Assembly: GCF_947623445.1 (NCBI RefSeq)
Contig: NC_135241.1
Coordinates: 6,264,501-6,328,500, forward strand
Origin: Clavelina lepadiformis
Lineage: Eukaryota > Chordata > Ascidiacea > Aplousobranchia > Clavelinidae
Length of the DNA: 64,000 nucleotides
Reading direction: 5' to 3'
Shown: piece by piece, positions 12,655 through 25,277 of the stretch
Layout of the letters: the number at the start of each line of letters is the position of its first letter
Numbering within the stretch: the first letter of the stretch is position 1
Notes under the pieces: generated by a model
What the model was told of the DNA's origin: nothing
Seen by the model: the letters and a program-made list of their open reading frames with translations, nothing else
The model's database searches: none
Position numbers and translations under genes: made by a program

Positions 12655-15600
12655 TCAGTCTTTTGGGAATAAGCTTAAGTCAAAATGTGTAATAGTCACA
12701 TTGCTTTCTTGGAGACCTGCAACAGTTTCTGTCTTATCCGACGATGAACAGTCTGCATCAATCGCTTCGGATCGTGCAAGAGTTTCCGTATTCTCTTCAA
12801 CTTCGCTGCCCGTAGTTGAGTCTTCATCGATAGACGGTTTGATGTTTTCCAGACTACTTTTGGCAACTTCATCAAGCTTTTCATCTTCTTCTGTCGCTAT
12901 TATTGGCTGGTTCTTTGACGGAGTCATCACTTCTGTGTCGACTTCACTAGACTGGGGATCAATGGCTGGTTCATCTTCTTTGTGTTGGGATTCTCCAGAT
13001 GAAGGAAGTTGAGATTGTGCTTTGTTTTGATGGACACCGCCATCCACCAGTCGCTCTTCTACATCTTCCTGTTGAGTAGTAGCATCTGCATCACTCTTTG
13101 TCTGAGCAGCGCGCTTCTCCATTTCACTGCTACTAAACATGACGGGAGATACCTAAGAGCAGGAAAAACTTCTGTAAACGTCTCTGACAAACAGGAAAAC
13201 TTTAAGCAATTAATGTTGTTAAACATGGCAAAAGAATATACAACAAACCTGGGTCACTAGCATGAGTGTTAGAACACAGGTTAAGTGTTGTATGGTATAT
13301 TACAACAACATATCTAAATAACGTACATTAATGACAGGATGACATAGAGTGAAACTTTAGTACCTGATGATAGGAGACACTATTCGTTGGCAAGAGCGCA
13401 GGTGAATTCATGGGGCTGTCATCAATGTGACATTCAAGTAGCTGAGAATTGCAAACTTGTTTTGAGTTTGTAGCAACATTTGTTTTGTTGTTGCTATTGT
13501 TTTGACTTGACGCGATGGCAGAATTGGTCATGTCCATATACCTGGTGATTGGTGATGAAATAAATGACCATTAATACCTACAAATTGCTGTAAATCAAAC
13601 ATTTCCGAAATAAAATTGCTATCAGTAAATGCACATTAAAAATTGAGAAATGATTGTACACCTGAAACCGTGTGTTTTTTCTTCATCTGTTTTCTTCTGT
13701 CTTTCCATTTGCACGTTTAAAACACGTTGCAATGCTTGTTCCTTGTTACGGGCAGCATAAGCATGAATGTCTTTTAACAGTGAGTCTTGCTTTTCAACCA
13801 ACTCTTTTAACTGAAAATTTACAAACAAATAGCAGCGCATGTAACATGTAGTTATTACATATAACTGGAAATTTGGAACTTAAACTGCAGTAATGCAAAA
13901 AATATTTACAAACAAAACAAAATAAAATCAGGTTTAACTGAATTGCATGCAAAAATCACTGACTATTTCACTAAATCACCAAGCAGCACTTACGATGAAG
14001 TTTGAAATGTTGTTTTAGATGGAAAAAGTTACCATTTTTGTTTTGAAACCATCCTAACATTTATCGGATTTATCATAATTTTTATATCTATATAAATGTT
14101 GAGCATTGCATGGCTTAACCAACAAAATACTTTGCAGAAGACCCAGTATATAATATAAACAAGCAAGCTCAAACAGGAAGTAAAATCATTGCAACATCCG
14201 ACGTGAGTCAGTTATTTCCGAATTTGATGAAAGACTAATGTTTTGTTAATGTGTCATTGAGATTGTCTGATTCTATTGAACAAAGTGCCGGTCTTGCATA
14301 CAGTTGATTGCACAATGTGGTGGTGATAAATGATGGGAACGACATACGCATGTTAAAAACAACACATGAGGTGATGTTGACGCACATGTAGACGCATGAT
14401 CTATTGTTTTTGGTGTTGTTGCATTACCATCTCAGCCTGGGGTGTTGCATGAACAAATGGTAATCCTTTGTATTTATATGGTATAGTACAGGGGTGGGCA
14501 AACTTGTTCAATGAAAGAGTCACTTGCGGAAAAATATAAACACCAGCGAGCCGCAAAATCAGTAATGATTGTCAATTTAGTTATTAGTAGTCATTTTGGG
14601 ATATTAATTTTTAGCTAGAAGACCCATAAAAAACATGTCGGCGAGGCGCATTTTGACAACCTTTGCCATAAATAAAGAAAAGATAGACAGAAACGTTCAT
14701 AAACGGTACTCTTGGTAGCCTTTACAATTTTTTTGGAATTTTACGATTCGACTAGAAGAGCCACAAAAAACATGCCGGAGAGCCGCAGTTTGCCCAGCCC
14801 TGGTATAGTAAATGTTACTACAAATACTACCTGCTACAGCTTGTCACATGTTCAAACACTATAGTTAAAATAAGCTATAAAAGAACGTAACATTTTATGC
14901 AGACCAAATATTTTATTTTGTATTGTTCCAATGCGCTACCTGCAATTCTAGAATAAACTGTTGAAACATGTCAATTTATGATATTCCCATTCAATATTGT
15001 ACGATATTCCACTTTTGCCAAGTAATGTAAACATAGGCTGGCAGAAACTGATTCAACAAGGTAAATAGCAAATAGCACTTGCAACATCTTATACTTAAAC
15101 TGCTTCACACCAAATTAAAATTTTTAAAAGACGTAACTTAAGTATTGTCTTACACATGACAATATGCATTTAGGCTTTGAAAACCTACTTGATATATAAG
15201 TAGTGCGATCTTATCATACTGCTAACACACAGTGATTGTTTGAAAAATGATTTTTCATGTGTCCCTTACTTTTAGTAGCTATGTCAAATGATGCAAAGCA
15301 TTATTGCAAATTAACATGTAAATTTGGATTTTCTTTTACGAAATTTGGTATATATTGCATTCTGGTTGGTGGAGCCGAACTCCACCTCAACCACCCTCAT
15401 ACATCCCATGCTTGCAAACAACGTCATTATTAATTATAGATTCCATATTGTGGGAGCACCAGGCAGATAAAAAAGTCAGACAGATTGTTCACAATTACAT
15501 TGACATTTGGACTGGGACTTTTTATTACTTATTTTTGCTTTGCACATATGAGACTCGAATTAGTGATATATCACAACAAAGCCTTATTGTACAGCCTTAT

Positions 15601-18600
15601 AGTTTATGCAAAAGTATTGGTTATCTCAGAGATTAAGCTAAATTCAATTGATAAAGTATTTACTATCAACTATATGGAAGAACTCTGACAGTACTTACAA
15701 CTTCCTTTGAACTTGGCTTGTCAATGTCCAAGCGTAGGAGCGAGTAGTTGATTTTGAAGGCGAGACTTAAAGCCATTAAACCACCAACCTGAATGTCATT
15801 GTTGCGCATGTCTAAACGAATAATGCGTGGCGTTTCGGCAAGAAATTCAGCTAATGCGATAGCACCTGCAAAAATCAACAGTTATATTAACCAGCTCATA
15901 AAAATTTATTGCAACAGCACCATTACGTAATGGTAACAATAACCCTTCACAGACCTTCACAAGATAGCTTAGTGCCAACCATTCCAAGTCTAAGAAGAGA
16001 ATGATTGTGTAATAACCCTTCCTTTAATTTTGCAGCACCATCATCTCCAAGAACATTTTGACCCAAGTTCAGTGTCGACAAGGTATTGGTGTATTTCTGC
16101 ATAACAGAAGCATTTTCTTAACATGTTGCACTTTTGCAGATCACAATCAAATCAGAAAAACGTCACAATAACTGTAAGCAGCAACTTTAAATACGACCAG
16201 TATAAAAAACTTGCCAAGGCCATTGCCAGTTTGCCCATGCTCTGGTATGATAATTGGTTATTCCACAGAACTAAAGTCTGCAAACCACCTGGATTGGTCT
16301 GTGACTGACTCATGAGGCCAGCACATATATGACATAAACCGGCATCCTGAATGATAAAATAGTTTTAGCTCGATCAAATATCAAATGGCTATATGATACT
16401 TGAAACTTACTATATAACCGCAGATCACTACTATTGACGGGGTCAAATAGGACAAAACCAATATTACTTGGCTATTGGCTAAATCTACTTCAGTTACCTG
16501 GATATGGTTATTTCTAACGTCTAGCAACTGTAGCACAGAATTGAATTTAAGGAGGTTGGCCAGTTGCAATGCATCAGTTGAAATCAAACGATTATCAGCA
16601 AGAAATAGTTCCCTTAACGTAACATTCATTCGAAGTGCAGCAACTGGAGGATTATACACAAAAGAAAATTATTTAACGACCAACCTACTACCAACACAAC
16701 TTACCGAACAGAAATTATGTCGATAATTTTAATTGGAGCTAATTTCAATGCAATGACTTCAATAAAAACGTTTTACTATTGACATTCCAAGGTATTAAAT
16801 GATCAAAATCAAACAAGAAAAAGGGCTGTCACTACTAATATTTACACAACATATACCTATTAGTAGCATAGGCCTGCCACTTAATGTTGCACATTCAAGA
16901 TGGAGCGTGACAACAGTGTTACTCAGCCTTAATGCCCTGCCGACGAAAGGTACTGCCTGATCTGTCAAAGGTACACCGTGGCCATCAAAGAGTCGCAAGC
17001 AGGACATCTTCAGTATAATGAACTTAAATTAATATCATGAAATAAATTCCAAAAACAAGCAACAAAACCGTTCAAATACTGTTGGTTGGTAAATTTAATT
17101 ATTATTTGAAAAACCACATAACACACACATATAAAAACACTAACTAACACAATACAAATAAAAAAGCAACACCGATGGGGCAATTGAAAGCTGTTTACCT
17201 TTCTCATCATGTGAGCAGCTGCCTGCCAGCCTCGTGTGCCTAAATTTTTATTGAAGCCAACCAAGACATTCACAGCGGATTCATAATATTCAATCATGTC
17301 AAACAGGGCTGCAGCAGACTACAAAATTTATTTCATAAAAATATGTAATACATGTAAAATTTAGACTGCTTTCATCTGCTGCTTCTCATCCGATATATTC
17401 CTCTTAAAATTTAAATTACAATAGATGTATGTAATGTTACAAACAACAAATAATAATCAATGGATAAACACTTATTGTACTATTCTGAGTTTATTTTCAT
17501 CATAGTAAAAATGCTTACATCATCATCTAGATTAGTTGCCTCCAAGTCCATGATCACAAACTGGACTCTTCTGAAAACAGCTTCCAATGTCTCCACAACT
17601 TTTGAATCCAGTTTTTCACCTGTAAAATTCATACCACACACCTTAAAAAGCTTCATTTTTAAACTGTATTGCATTAAAAGTCTAAACCTGAAAACAACAT
17701 ACCAATAAACACGTATATATATATATATATATATATACTATATTTACAGTAAAACTGATCAAATAGTTTATCTACGTGTTACAACATATCTATTATATAT
17801 ATGTATAAGAATTTAAGATAACTGTTTACTTAAATTTTCAAGCAAAGTGATTATCTTAAAATGTTTAAAGCATGCACTATCATCTCATTTGTTTTGCATA
17901 TCATTACAAAATACCCAATAAATAACTTGCTACTGATGTGATAAACCAATTGAATCTTAAACAAGCATTTACTACTTGTTGGCTCTCACAAACCTTTTAA
18001 TGTCAATGAATGAGCTCTCACAGAAAAATCTCTGATTTCCTAAACAATGTACAAAAATTTAACTTAATCTTATAATACTTTTTCTGAATCATAGAGTTAA
18101 AGACAAAATTTAAAAAATAATTCCTCGATCCCAGAATGACAGAATTCAAGAAGAATGAATTAAAGTACTTGTAGTTGCACTAGGAGCTTTGTTATGGGTT
18201 TCACACCCCATTGCTGACATGATTGGGTGTAAGCTTGGATTAGTTCTTCAGTTGATGTACTTTTGGCTAAAACATAATTCCATATTACTATAGCACAGGA
18301 AATGCACATTTTTAATACCGGTACCACTTTATTGTGCATTTATTCTGGCTTAACAGCTTTGACAAAAAAAACAGCAAGTACCAGTGTATAAAAAGACATA
18401 CACAATTTCAATACTACAACAAAATAGCATCAAGTCTATACCATGAGCCCACGGATTGCGTGGTTCTCCATATCCACTGATAATTTTATCATCTTCTGGG
18501 AAACTTACTCTTCTTGATGCATTTTTCATCTTGTATTCCCTTGACAAAATACTGCTTATGCCATCTCGTTTAAAACTGGTAGACATATCAGGCACAATAT

Positions 18601-19063
18601 CTAAAAACATGTTTTAATATTACATATATAGATATTGTTTTGATCTGAAAATTGCTCTATGATAGCTAAAACTTTCGAACAATTTATTTGTACAACCTAG
18701 TAATAATGAAGGATTCATTTTCATTTAGGCTATTCCATTCCGATTATTTCTTTACAACTGTATTAAACTCTATGATTGTAAAATACATAAACACAATGAA
18801 AACATGTTTTGCAAATTTATAACATGCTTGTAAAAAAACAGTAGCATATATATTAGAAAAAACATGGATACCTTGAGGATCATTTGGAAGAAAGGAATGA
18901 TTTTTAGAAGTGATTACTTCAGGTGAATTTAAAGTCATTGCTTTTGATGAGGCATCATTTTCACTTTCCCCTCTGTCCATTTCCACAGAAGCAATACTGA
19001 TACTATCGTCTGATTGTCTTGCACGAAGAAATAATTTCCTTATGCCACTGCTCAAAAATTTTT
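12655..19063 (-). CDS. PPP1R37: Protein phosphatase 1 regulatory subunit 37 (LRR protein), 14 exons
   Basis: PPP1R37 binds and inhibits the catalytic subunit of protein phosphatase 1. Exons on the minus strand: 19063-18872, 18600-18442, 18266-18169, 18039-17994, 17619-17519, 17318-17199, 17007-16857, 16643-16498, 16346-16215, 16096-15955, 15865-15699, 13810-13662, 13541-13364 and 13152-12655. Phases agree at every junction. Exon 18600-18442 carries RRVSFPEDD, an RVxF-type PP1 docking motif at the same place as KRVTF in vertebrates. Leucine-rich repeats follow, with strongly conserved blocks such as LFDMIEYYESA, GTRGWQAAAHMMRK, LRELFLADNRL, LLDVRNNHIQ, LVLWNNQL and GGLMALSLAFKINYSLLRLD. Exon 13810-13662 is a charged helical segment. 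The last two exons form an acidic, Ser/Thr-rich tail. The intron after 16215 begins with GC instead of GT. Inside the first exon the earliest ATG is at 18980; a distant 5' exon is proposed separately, giving 824 aa in total. Confidence 0.93.
14489..14802. mobile_element. hAT-like MITE with 8-base target duplication
   Basis: The ends form an imperfect terminal inverted repeat: the left reads CAGGGGTGGGCAAACT and the reverse complement of the right reads CAGGGCTGGGCAAACT. It is flanked by a perfect 8-base duplication, GTATAGTA, at 14481-14488 and 14803-14810. Both the CAGGG start and the 8-base duplication are typical of the hAT superfamily. At 314 bases with no open frame it is non-autonomous. 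It lies in the long PPP1R37 intron between 15698 and 13811. Confidence 0.88.
17713..17739. repeat. (TA)n microsatellite
   Basis: A run of alternating T and A of about 26 bases lies in the PPP1R37 intron between 17993 and 17620. It is a simple repeat with no assigned function. Confidence 0.9.
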
Positions 19064-19748
19064 CTAAAAAATTTCGTCTAAAAACTTAACATGCATCTAA
19101 AAGTAACAAGGTGAGCAGAGTTACCTGCATTCAGTGCATTGCTGTTCACCAACAAAAAAAATAGAGGGAGTATTTCAGCATAAGTAAGTTACACAGCCCA
19201 GAGTTAAAGATGGGCAGTTAGGTTAGAAGAATGCAAGCATGCAAAAAGTCGATTTAAGGCATTTGGGGTTTAATTGAAGTTAGATTTAAACTGGATGGAA
19301 GATTTAGGTTATGTTTACGTTATTATGTTAAAATACAATTAAAACTTAGGTTAAGTTAAGAAATGAAATAAAAAATAGCTTTGAATGTATGATTTTTTCC
19401 AGTGAAATACTGAAAACTAAAATAAATTAAATCGAATAAAATTCACCGGCACAGCACGCGGCCAGACTGCAGGATTTGGTATAGGTACACACCCAATTGT
19501 CTACGGTCCATTAGCTTTTGTGGCCCATTTTTAGTTTGCAATTTTGCACTTAATGAGTTAGATCTAATTTTTAACTGATTTAGAGTTTAAATTAATCAAA
19601 CAGCGTACATTACATTTTTACTAATTGATTGCATGCTTTAGCATTTCTGTGCACTTGTGCTTGTTATTTTTAGTTGTTTGGCATAGCCTATGCAAGACAG
19701 CAAGATCTTGCTGAAAACACCCATACTCCTGTACTTTGCAGTCCATGG

Positions 19749-19882
19749 ACTGTAAAAAATCTTTTCTAATTATAAGTCAGTGAGACAATTTAGACTAACT
19801 ATAAGCCATACTTTTCGTTGGAAGACTAACTATTAGTCTTAATTGTCTCACTGACTTATAATTAGAAAAGATTTTTTACAGT
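19749..19882. repeat. Foldback element with 42-base perfect arms
   Basis: Bases 19749-19790 and 19841-19882 are exact reverse complements over 42 bases, separated by a 50-base centre that itself contains weaker inverted TAGACTAAC/TTAGTCT motifs. Such a structure is usual for foldback-type MITEs. I could not find a convincing target duplication, and the bases just before the left arm form a small palindrome (CAGTCCATGGACTG), which obscures the boundary. It would sit in the first PPP1R37 intron if the 24.1 kb exon is real. Confidence 0.85.
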
Positions 19883-20526
19883 GCAGGCACTGGCAGACTG
19901 GCCAGTGCCCAGCAGTGGCCGGCCATAGTGCTGACCAGCATTTTTCTCTTCCATATAGGCTACAACCCATATGAAGGCATGAGTATAGAATTACAGAAAG
20001 GAGTCAGCGTTATGATGTAGTAATATACTAGCCTAATCCTAATCTCTCAACATTCGATCCTGATGTGCGGGCAGGCATTTCTTTAGCTGACCTAAATTTT
20101 TGGGGTCTAAGCTAGGCCTAGTACACACAAGTGTACCAACCACAGGATGCCTTTGTATACTAGACCTCAGCTATTCAAATTGTGAGGTCATCTGGTTGTC
20201 TACATGCATACTATATAGACTCAATTTTCGTCAGTGTAATAAAAGCATCCAAAATAAAAGGCTATGACATCAATTCAGCAACTCTTATTAGGCTATACCA
20301 GTATTATAAAAGCAAACTGGCACTGCTGTACTGCGGTCGGTAAAATTGCAAACTATTCAAAACGTGCAGTACCCGAGTACCGTACGTAGGCATAACGATA
20401 AGTGCGGCAGGGCATGCGCACTCGACGCCAATCAATGACAATGTGTACTTTTTATTTCTAGGCTACATACAGATGCAGCAGCCAGCCACTACCCAGTAAG
20501 TATGTGTACACGCAACAGTGAATAGA

Positions 20527-21247
20527 CCATAGATATCTTATATATAATAACTAGATATCCAACTCTCGCTGAAAAGTGAAACAAGCCTGCGATGACACAT
20601 GCGCCCAAAAGCGTTGGGAGAGAGTGAGACAAAGGCTAAAAGCCAATTGTAAATTAGTTCTGTATAGGCCTAATTCTATTGAAGTTTTTCGAAAAGCCGA
20701 GGTGTTTGCACTGCGCTATCACCGACTGTTTTTGTAAATATTTGTAGTTTAGTTGTATCAATGAGTGAGCTTGCCTAGGCTAATTGCCTACCGGTACCGT
20801 AAAGGCCTAGCATAAGGCAATGTGGTAGCCCTTCATTTGAGTAAGAGTTGCATGATCCAAAGCAAATGATTGATACATAAAAAATTACTCTCCACAATTT
20901 ATTGCCAGAAACATCCTACCATTCGCACAAACTGCTCGCTAATGATACCGGTACGGTACGGGTCGTTCCAGTATATGGGCCATTATTTAAACGCCAAACA
21001 CCCTTTAACTATGCAATTGAGCTTCAGGAATAATGCTTAGCATCGTCTGCATCAAAAAACGTCTTTCCATTTCATAACTATTTGCCAATGTCACATAATC
21101 CTTTCATATGTTGCATTCAACATATATGCGCCAGAGCATTTCTGGTCGCATATGTTGACAAAATGGCGGACCCATACTGGCTTCACTTCTTAAAGCGCAA
21201 GCGCAAGGTAGTTAGATATCTAGTTGTTATATATAAGGTATCTATGG
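20527..21247. mobile_element. TIR element A, inserted in a second element
   Basis: The ends form inverted repeats of about 38 bases. The left starts CCATAGATATCTTATATATA and the right, reverse complemented, reads CCATAGATACCTTATATATA, with further matches up to AGATATC. It is flanked by AATAGA at 20521-20526 and 21248-21253, read here as a 6-base target duplication (8 bases, AATAGACC, if the terminal CC/GG is counted differently). No open frame of note lies inside, so it is a non-autonomous DNA element of about 721 bases. The superfamily is not determined. Confidence 0.75.
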
Positions 21248-21880
21248 AATAGACCCTTTCTGAGTGACGGACGCCATGTTTTTTGAGTGGCAAGATTTTT
21301 TTCGTGGCCTATATAATTAACAAGGGAAACTCTTGACGCACTTTGATTCTTTTTTACATTACAAGCGTTCTGGGCATCACATTGTTACGATTTCGCTCAA
21401 GTGAGTAAAATATAAATTCCTTTGCACAAAAAAAAAACTTTTGAAAATTTGTTGCCTATGGCTAGTAGTTTACAGCAGTCTGAATCTTACCCACTGAACT
21501 TGTTTGATACGAAGTCACGTTACGTGATTACTGGTCAACCTAGGATGTGACCTAAATGCGTAAGACTTTGCGTGGTACCTGCGGCGCGTTTGGATGTAAC
21601 TGTTCGGTTTGTATTTACTTTTACTTGATTATTTCAAACTTCTCTTGGCCAAACAAAATTATTCTATGTAACGCGGCGCGGATAACACGCAATTTCTTAC
21701 TCATTTTACGTCTTATGCTTCGCTGACCACGTATCCAGACGTCACACCAAACTAGCTAGTGCATAGCATGCACAAAACGCTTGCAATTTAAAAAAGAATT
21801 AAAGTGGGTCGGCATTTTCCACTGAAGTGCTATCGAAAAAATCTTGCCACCCAGACCCTAACTCGGAAACGGTCTATTCC
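21246..21880. mobile_element. TIR element B, interrupted near its left end by element A
   Basis: The left end reads GGAATAGACCCTTTCTGAGT and the reverse complement of the right end reads GGAATAGACCGTTTCCGAGT. After a short unmatched stretch both continue with GTGGCAAGATTTTTT. The sequence immediately left of element A also reads GAATAGACC, so element A appears to have inserted a few bases inside the left end of element B. The interior has no supportable gene. Superfamily and target duplication are not resolved. Confidence 0.6.
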
Positions 21881-21999
21881 TCACAGTAAACTGTTGTATT
21901 TCTCCGGTCAGCACCTGCGTTAACCATAGACATTTGCACTACCGCTAAATTAGGCTTCTAGCCACATTAGCACGTAATGTGTAATCTATGCGTCAAGCT

Positions 22000-24085
22000 A
22001 GCAGAAACTTTTTGGCAAACAATATCTACTTGCCTGATAGAAATTTTCTGGGAAAATTCAATTAGCAGATTTTTTATTTGTATGTTTTATTAAAAAACAT
22101 AACGATAACATTCAAAAAATAATACATAAAGTAATAGTAATAATAACTATATTAAAGATTTAATCATTAACTATATGTTATTAAGAATAATACAATCATG
22201 TATATGTTATATGTTATGCATACCAATTGGTTTTTCATCTGGGCTATTTGTACTTTATATAGGATAGGTCTAGAATACAATAGAGTAACAAGATAGCCTA
22301 ATTTGTGTTTAATGAGTTCTTCTGGGTAATAAGCGGTTTTCACGCAACAGCAAACCAATCGCTCTTGTCACACAAGAAGTGTCCTTACGTCGAGCAATTA
22401 TTTACATCTAAAACATCACGCTCGAATTCTGTTTAAATAAAACCCTATTTGGATAAGTATAGGGTCCGTATGACAGCATTTGATTGGATTAACGAGCTTT
22501 ATTAAACCAGTGTTAAGTGCCAAACAGAGCCAGTACGCTACACAATAACTGTGAAAATAGCTAACCTTGTAGTGGTTGACAGCAAAATTTTCAAAACAAA
22601 TAATTGTTTAAGTTGTTAAAATTCTCTGTCAACACTGTAGGCCTACCTCGCCTTTATTTGCACAAAAATTAAAGTCTGGGATAAATCTCGGAGTGAAGTT
22701 CGGTTTAGTGTGAACACCATAAAATGAGTAGTAAACACAGTGCTATAGTATTGTAGCACTACAATATAAGTTGGTTTTTCGTAGCAGCAGGCCTTGTTTA
22801 ATAAAAGTACGTTCGGTAACTCGTGCTAACTGGGAAGAACGCGCTCCTTCCCAGTCGGAAATTATACCAGATTATGTATGGCCAATTGATCACTTATGTC
22901 TGATTATAACAGATTATGTATGTAATATGTTTGTTCGTAAGAAAGAGTTACATAATCTTACATATATCCTAGTTTATCATAAACAGCCCATCGATGGTTC
23001 ATGGTACCTTTCTAAACCTTGCCTCAAGTAAGAATTTCTTGCATAATGTTGGTATAAAAATCGAAATTTTTTATGTACGTTTTATCAAAAATATTGGATT
23101 GTTATTTACGTATCCTTTTACCAAACTTGAAAGACCTTATTTCTGCATGTCACTGAAAGCCTACCAGGTAATTGGAAACAATTAATTGTATATGGACTAT
23201 AGATGATTACCAACATTGTAGGTGTGAAAATTGTATAATATGATAATGATCACACAGTAGGTACTGTATTGTAATGATAATTGTGGTAGTTCAATATTAC
23301 AATAAGTGGCGATAAAATGCAAGGCGCAAGTAGAACAATTAACCGGTTAACTTAATTATAAATTATTATTATAAGATGGAATGTACATTTTCAAAATTTT
23401 ATGTAAAAACGCAAAATTGTTCCTTTTGGAATCATTTGTAGTTATAAAACCTAACTCACTGCCACGCTTTCAACAGCTCGTACACAATATTCATTTTCAA
23501 CATGGCGACCAAATCGCAAACCTTTATAGTTGTTCTCTTTACGCCGAAGAGTTTCTACGTCATCACTCTACCCATAGTTCTACCGATAAGGTTTTTCCCT
23601 TGACCAATCGCGTGGCATTGATTTATTTCGCGCTTTTTTTTACGAAATCTAGCCTCATGGGAATTCTTTGTCTTGAATTCCTGTCCTTAGATCTGATGAG
23701 CCCGTGAGGCCACATGTTTGCTAGTGATAGTTAGCGCTATTCTTATAGTGCTTGTTAGTTAACCCCTAGTTCTTTTGTGTTAGCCTAGCGCATCAGTTTA
23801 ATCCCAGCCAATTTAGTATGAATTGGAAGTTGAAGAAAAAATTGGAAGTTATTTAGCTGCAATGTATTGTAGCCTATCAGTCAAGTGAGTACGTAGGCCT
23901 AAGTATTAATTGTTGTGTATGACTATACGCAGGTAATACAAATATTGTTTAGTTGGCATTACTGAGACATTTTTGTGAGGTTTTGTAATCTTGTAGCATG
24001 TAATTCGCTAATAGGAGAAACAAAACATCACGGAAATATCATTTTAACCTTTTTGTGTAAACTCATTTAGATTAACGAGACTTAC
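22000..24085. other. Non-coding region between element B and the candidate PPP1R37 5' exon
   Basis: There is no gene I can support. Several plus-strand frames of 60-110 codons (22771-23185, 23381-23707) have no domain or splice context. A slightly richer patch at about 23500-23650 contains a CCAAT-like GACCAATCG and GATA-like sites, which could be regulatory, but nothing more specific can be said. Confidence 0.35.
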
Positions 24086-24281
24086 CTGTTCCATTATTTT
24101 TATTAGGTTTGTATGAAAAGTGCTGTCGATTAGCGTATACTACGCAGCAGTGCTCAACCAGTGAGCCAGATGCTGAGGAATGTAACCAAAATGCAAGATC
24201 ACTATCAAGTCTTGTACGAACTGATGATGAAAGGTAAATACTCTTCCATTTACTGTTATCATTGCTGAAAATTGCTGGCAT
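24086..24281 (-). CDS. Possible 5' coding exon of PPP1R37
   Basis: The minus strand reads an ATG at 24281 followed by 65 codons to a strong donor (CAG|GTAAGT) at 24086. The frame ends in phase 1, exactly the phase required by the acceptor at 19063 of the PPP1R37 model, and splicing gives an open frame. The encoded segment is Ser-rich and has no recognised motif, which fits the variable N-terminus of this family. Against it: a 5 kb intron, an overlapping upstream ATG that stops after eight codons, and the one-in-three chance that phases agree by accident. An untranslated first exon with initiation at 18980 is the alternative. Confidence 0.35.
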
Positions 24282-25277
24282 TCATTCTTGGTTCGTGTGT
24301 GTTTATTGTAGATGTTTGAAAATGTGAAATTTTTTAGTCTATGTTAAACCTAATGTCAATGTTTAACACCAGTTTGTATTTAGTGGAGTCGGAGATTGGG
24401 ATGGTGGGAGGGAAAAGAGGGCTGCAGCTGTGACAATATCCTAAAGACCAAAAGAGCCGCATTAAAGTGTCACATTTCTCACGTTTTGTCTGAGGACGAT
24501 CGAATCTTGCAGCAGTGGGGAAGAAATACACACTCACCTATAAAGAATTCTTATTTTATCTTCGTTTCATTTTCTAATTTCCTGCGTTCTTGCTTTTGTC
24601 AAGTAAAACTTTCAATAAATATCATTTAAAACGTATACGTTGCATTAAGCCGCAAAAGATCGTAGCTATTAGTAATGTTACTGAAAGGGTTTTATGTCAG
24701 GTAAAGACTAGGCCCAGAGAAAAATATAAGATAATTTTTCTCAGGCTCTTGCATGGTTATATAAGGCTTATGATCGGTCGCCATACTTGGCCCAAGCATT
24801 GCCCATTGTCAAATTTCCTGACCTCTTTCTAACATATATCTCTGGCTGTTGAATGGCGGACGTACCTTGGGCCAACTTTGTTCCTAACATGTGCGGTAGA
24901 TATCACATAGTAAGGCCAAAGATAAATTTCTGACTGGGTTGTTCACTTACTCATCATCACAGAATCATAACTTACCGACACCGCACAAGCAATGCATAAA
25001 TAATTAATCAAGCAATAAGCGCAAAATGCAGTAACCTTGCCCCAATGCATACGATTCGATTTGTATTCTGATTTTTAACCCATCCCCGGTCATGCCAATA
25101 ATTTTATGGCTACTTCATGACTGTTAAGTCTGCTATTGTCTGGCTAACCCACAATTTACCAGCGAGGATAATTGGACACGGTATTTACAATAATATGTGG
25201 AAATGCAAAAATCTTGTCATGGAAATTAGGCATGTTTAGTATTAAAGTGAGTTGGGGTTAGGCTATACATAGCAACG
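24282..25277. other. Non-coding spacer before the adenosine receptor 3' end
   Basis: About 1 kb with no gene I can support. It should hold the 3' UTR of the leftward adenosine receptor gene near 25277 and, if the 24.1 kb exon is real, the PPP1R37 promoter near 24300. Confidence 0.35.

Noticed and set aside
19053..19055. Start of PPP1R37 at 19055
   Set aside because: The codon there is TTG, not ATG, and the frame continues upstream to an acceptor-like TTTTTTAG; the start must be at 18980 or in an earlier exon.
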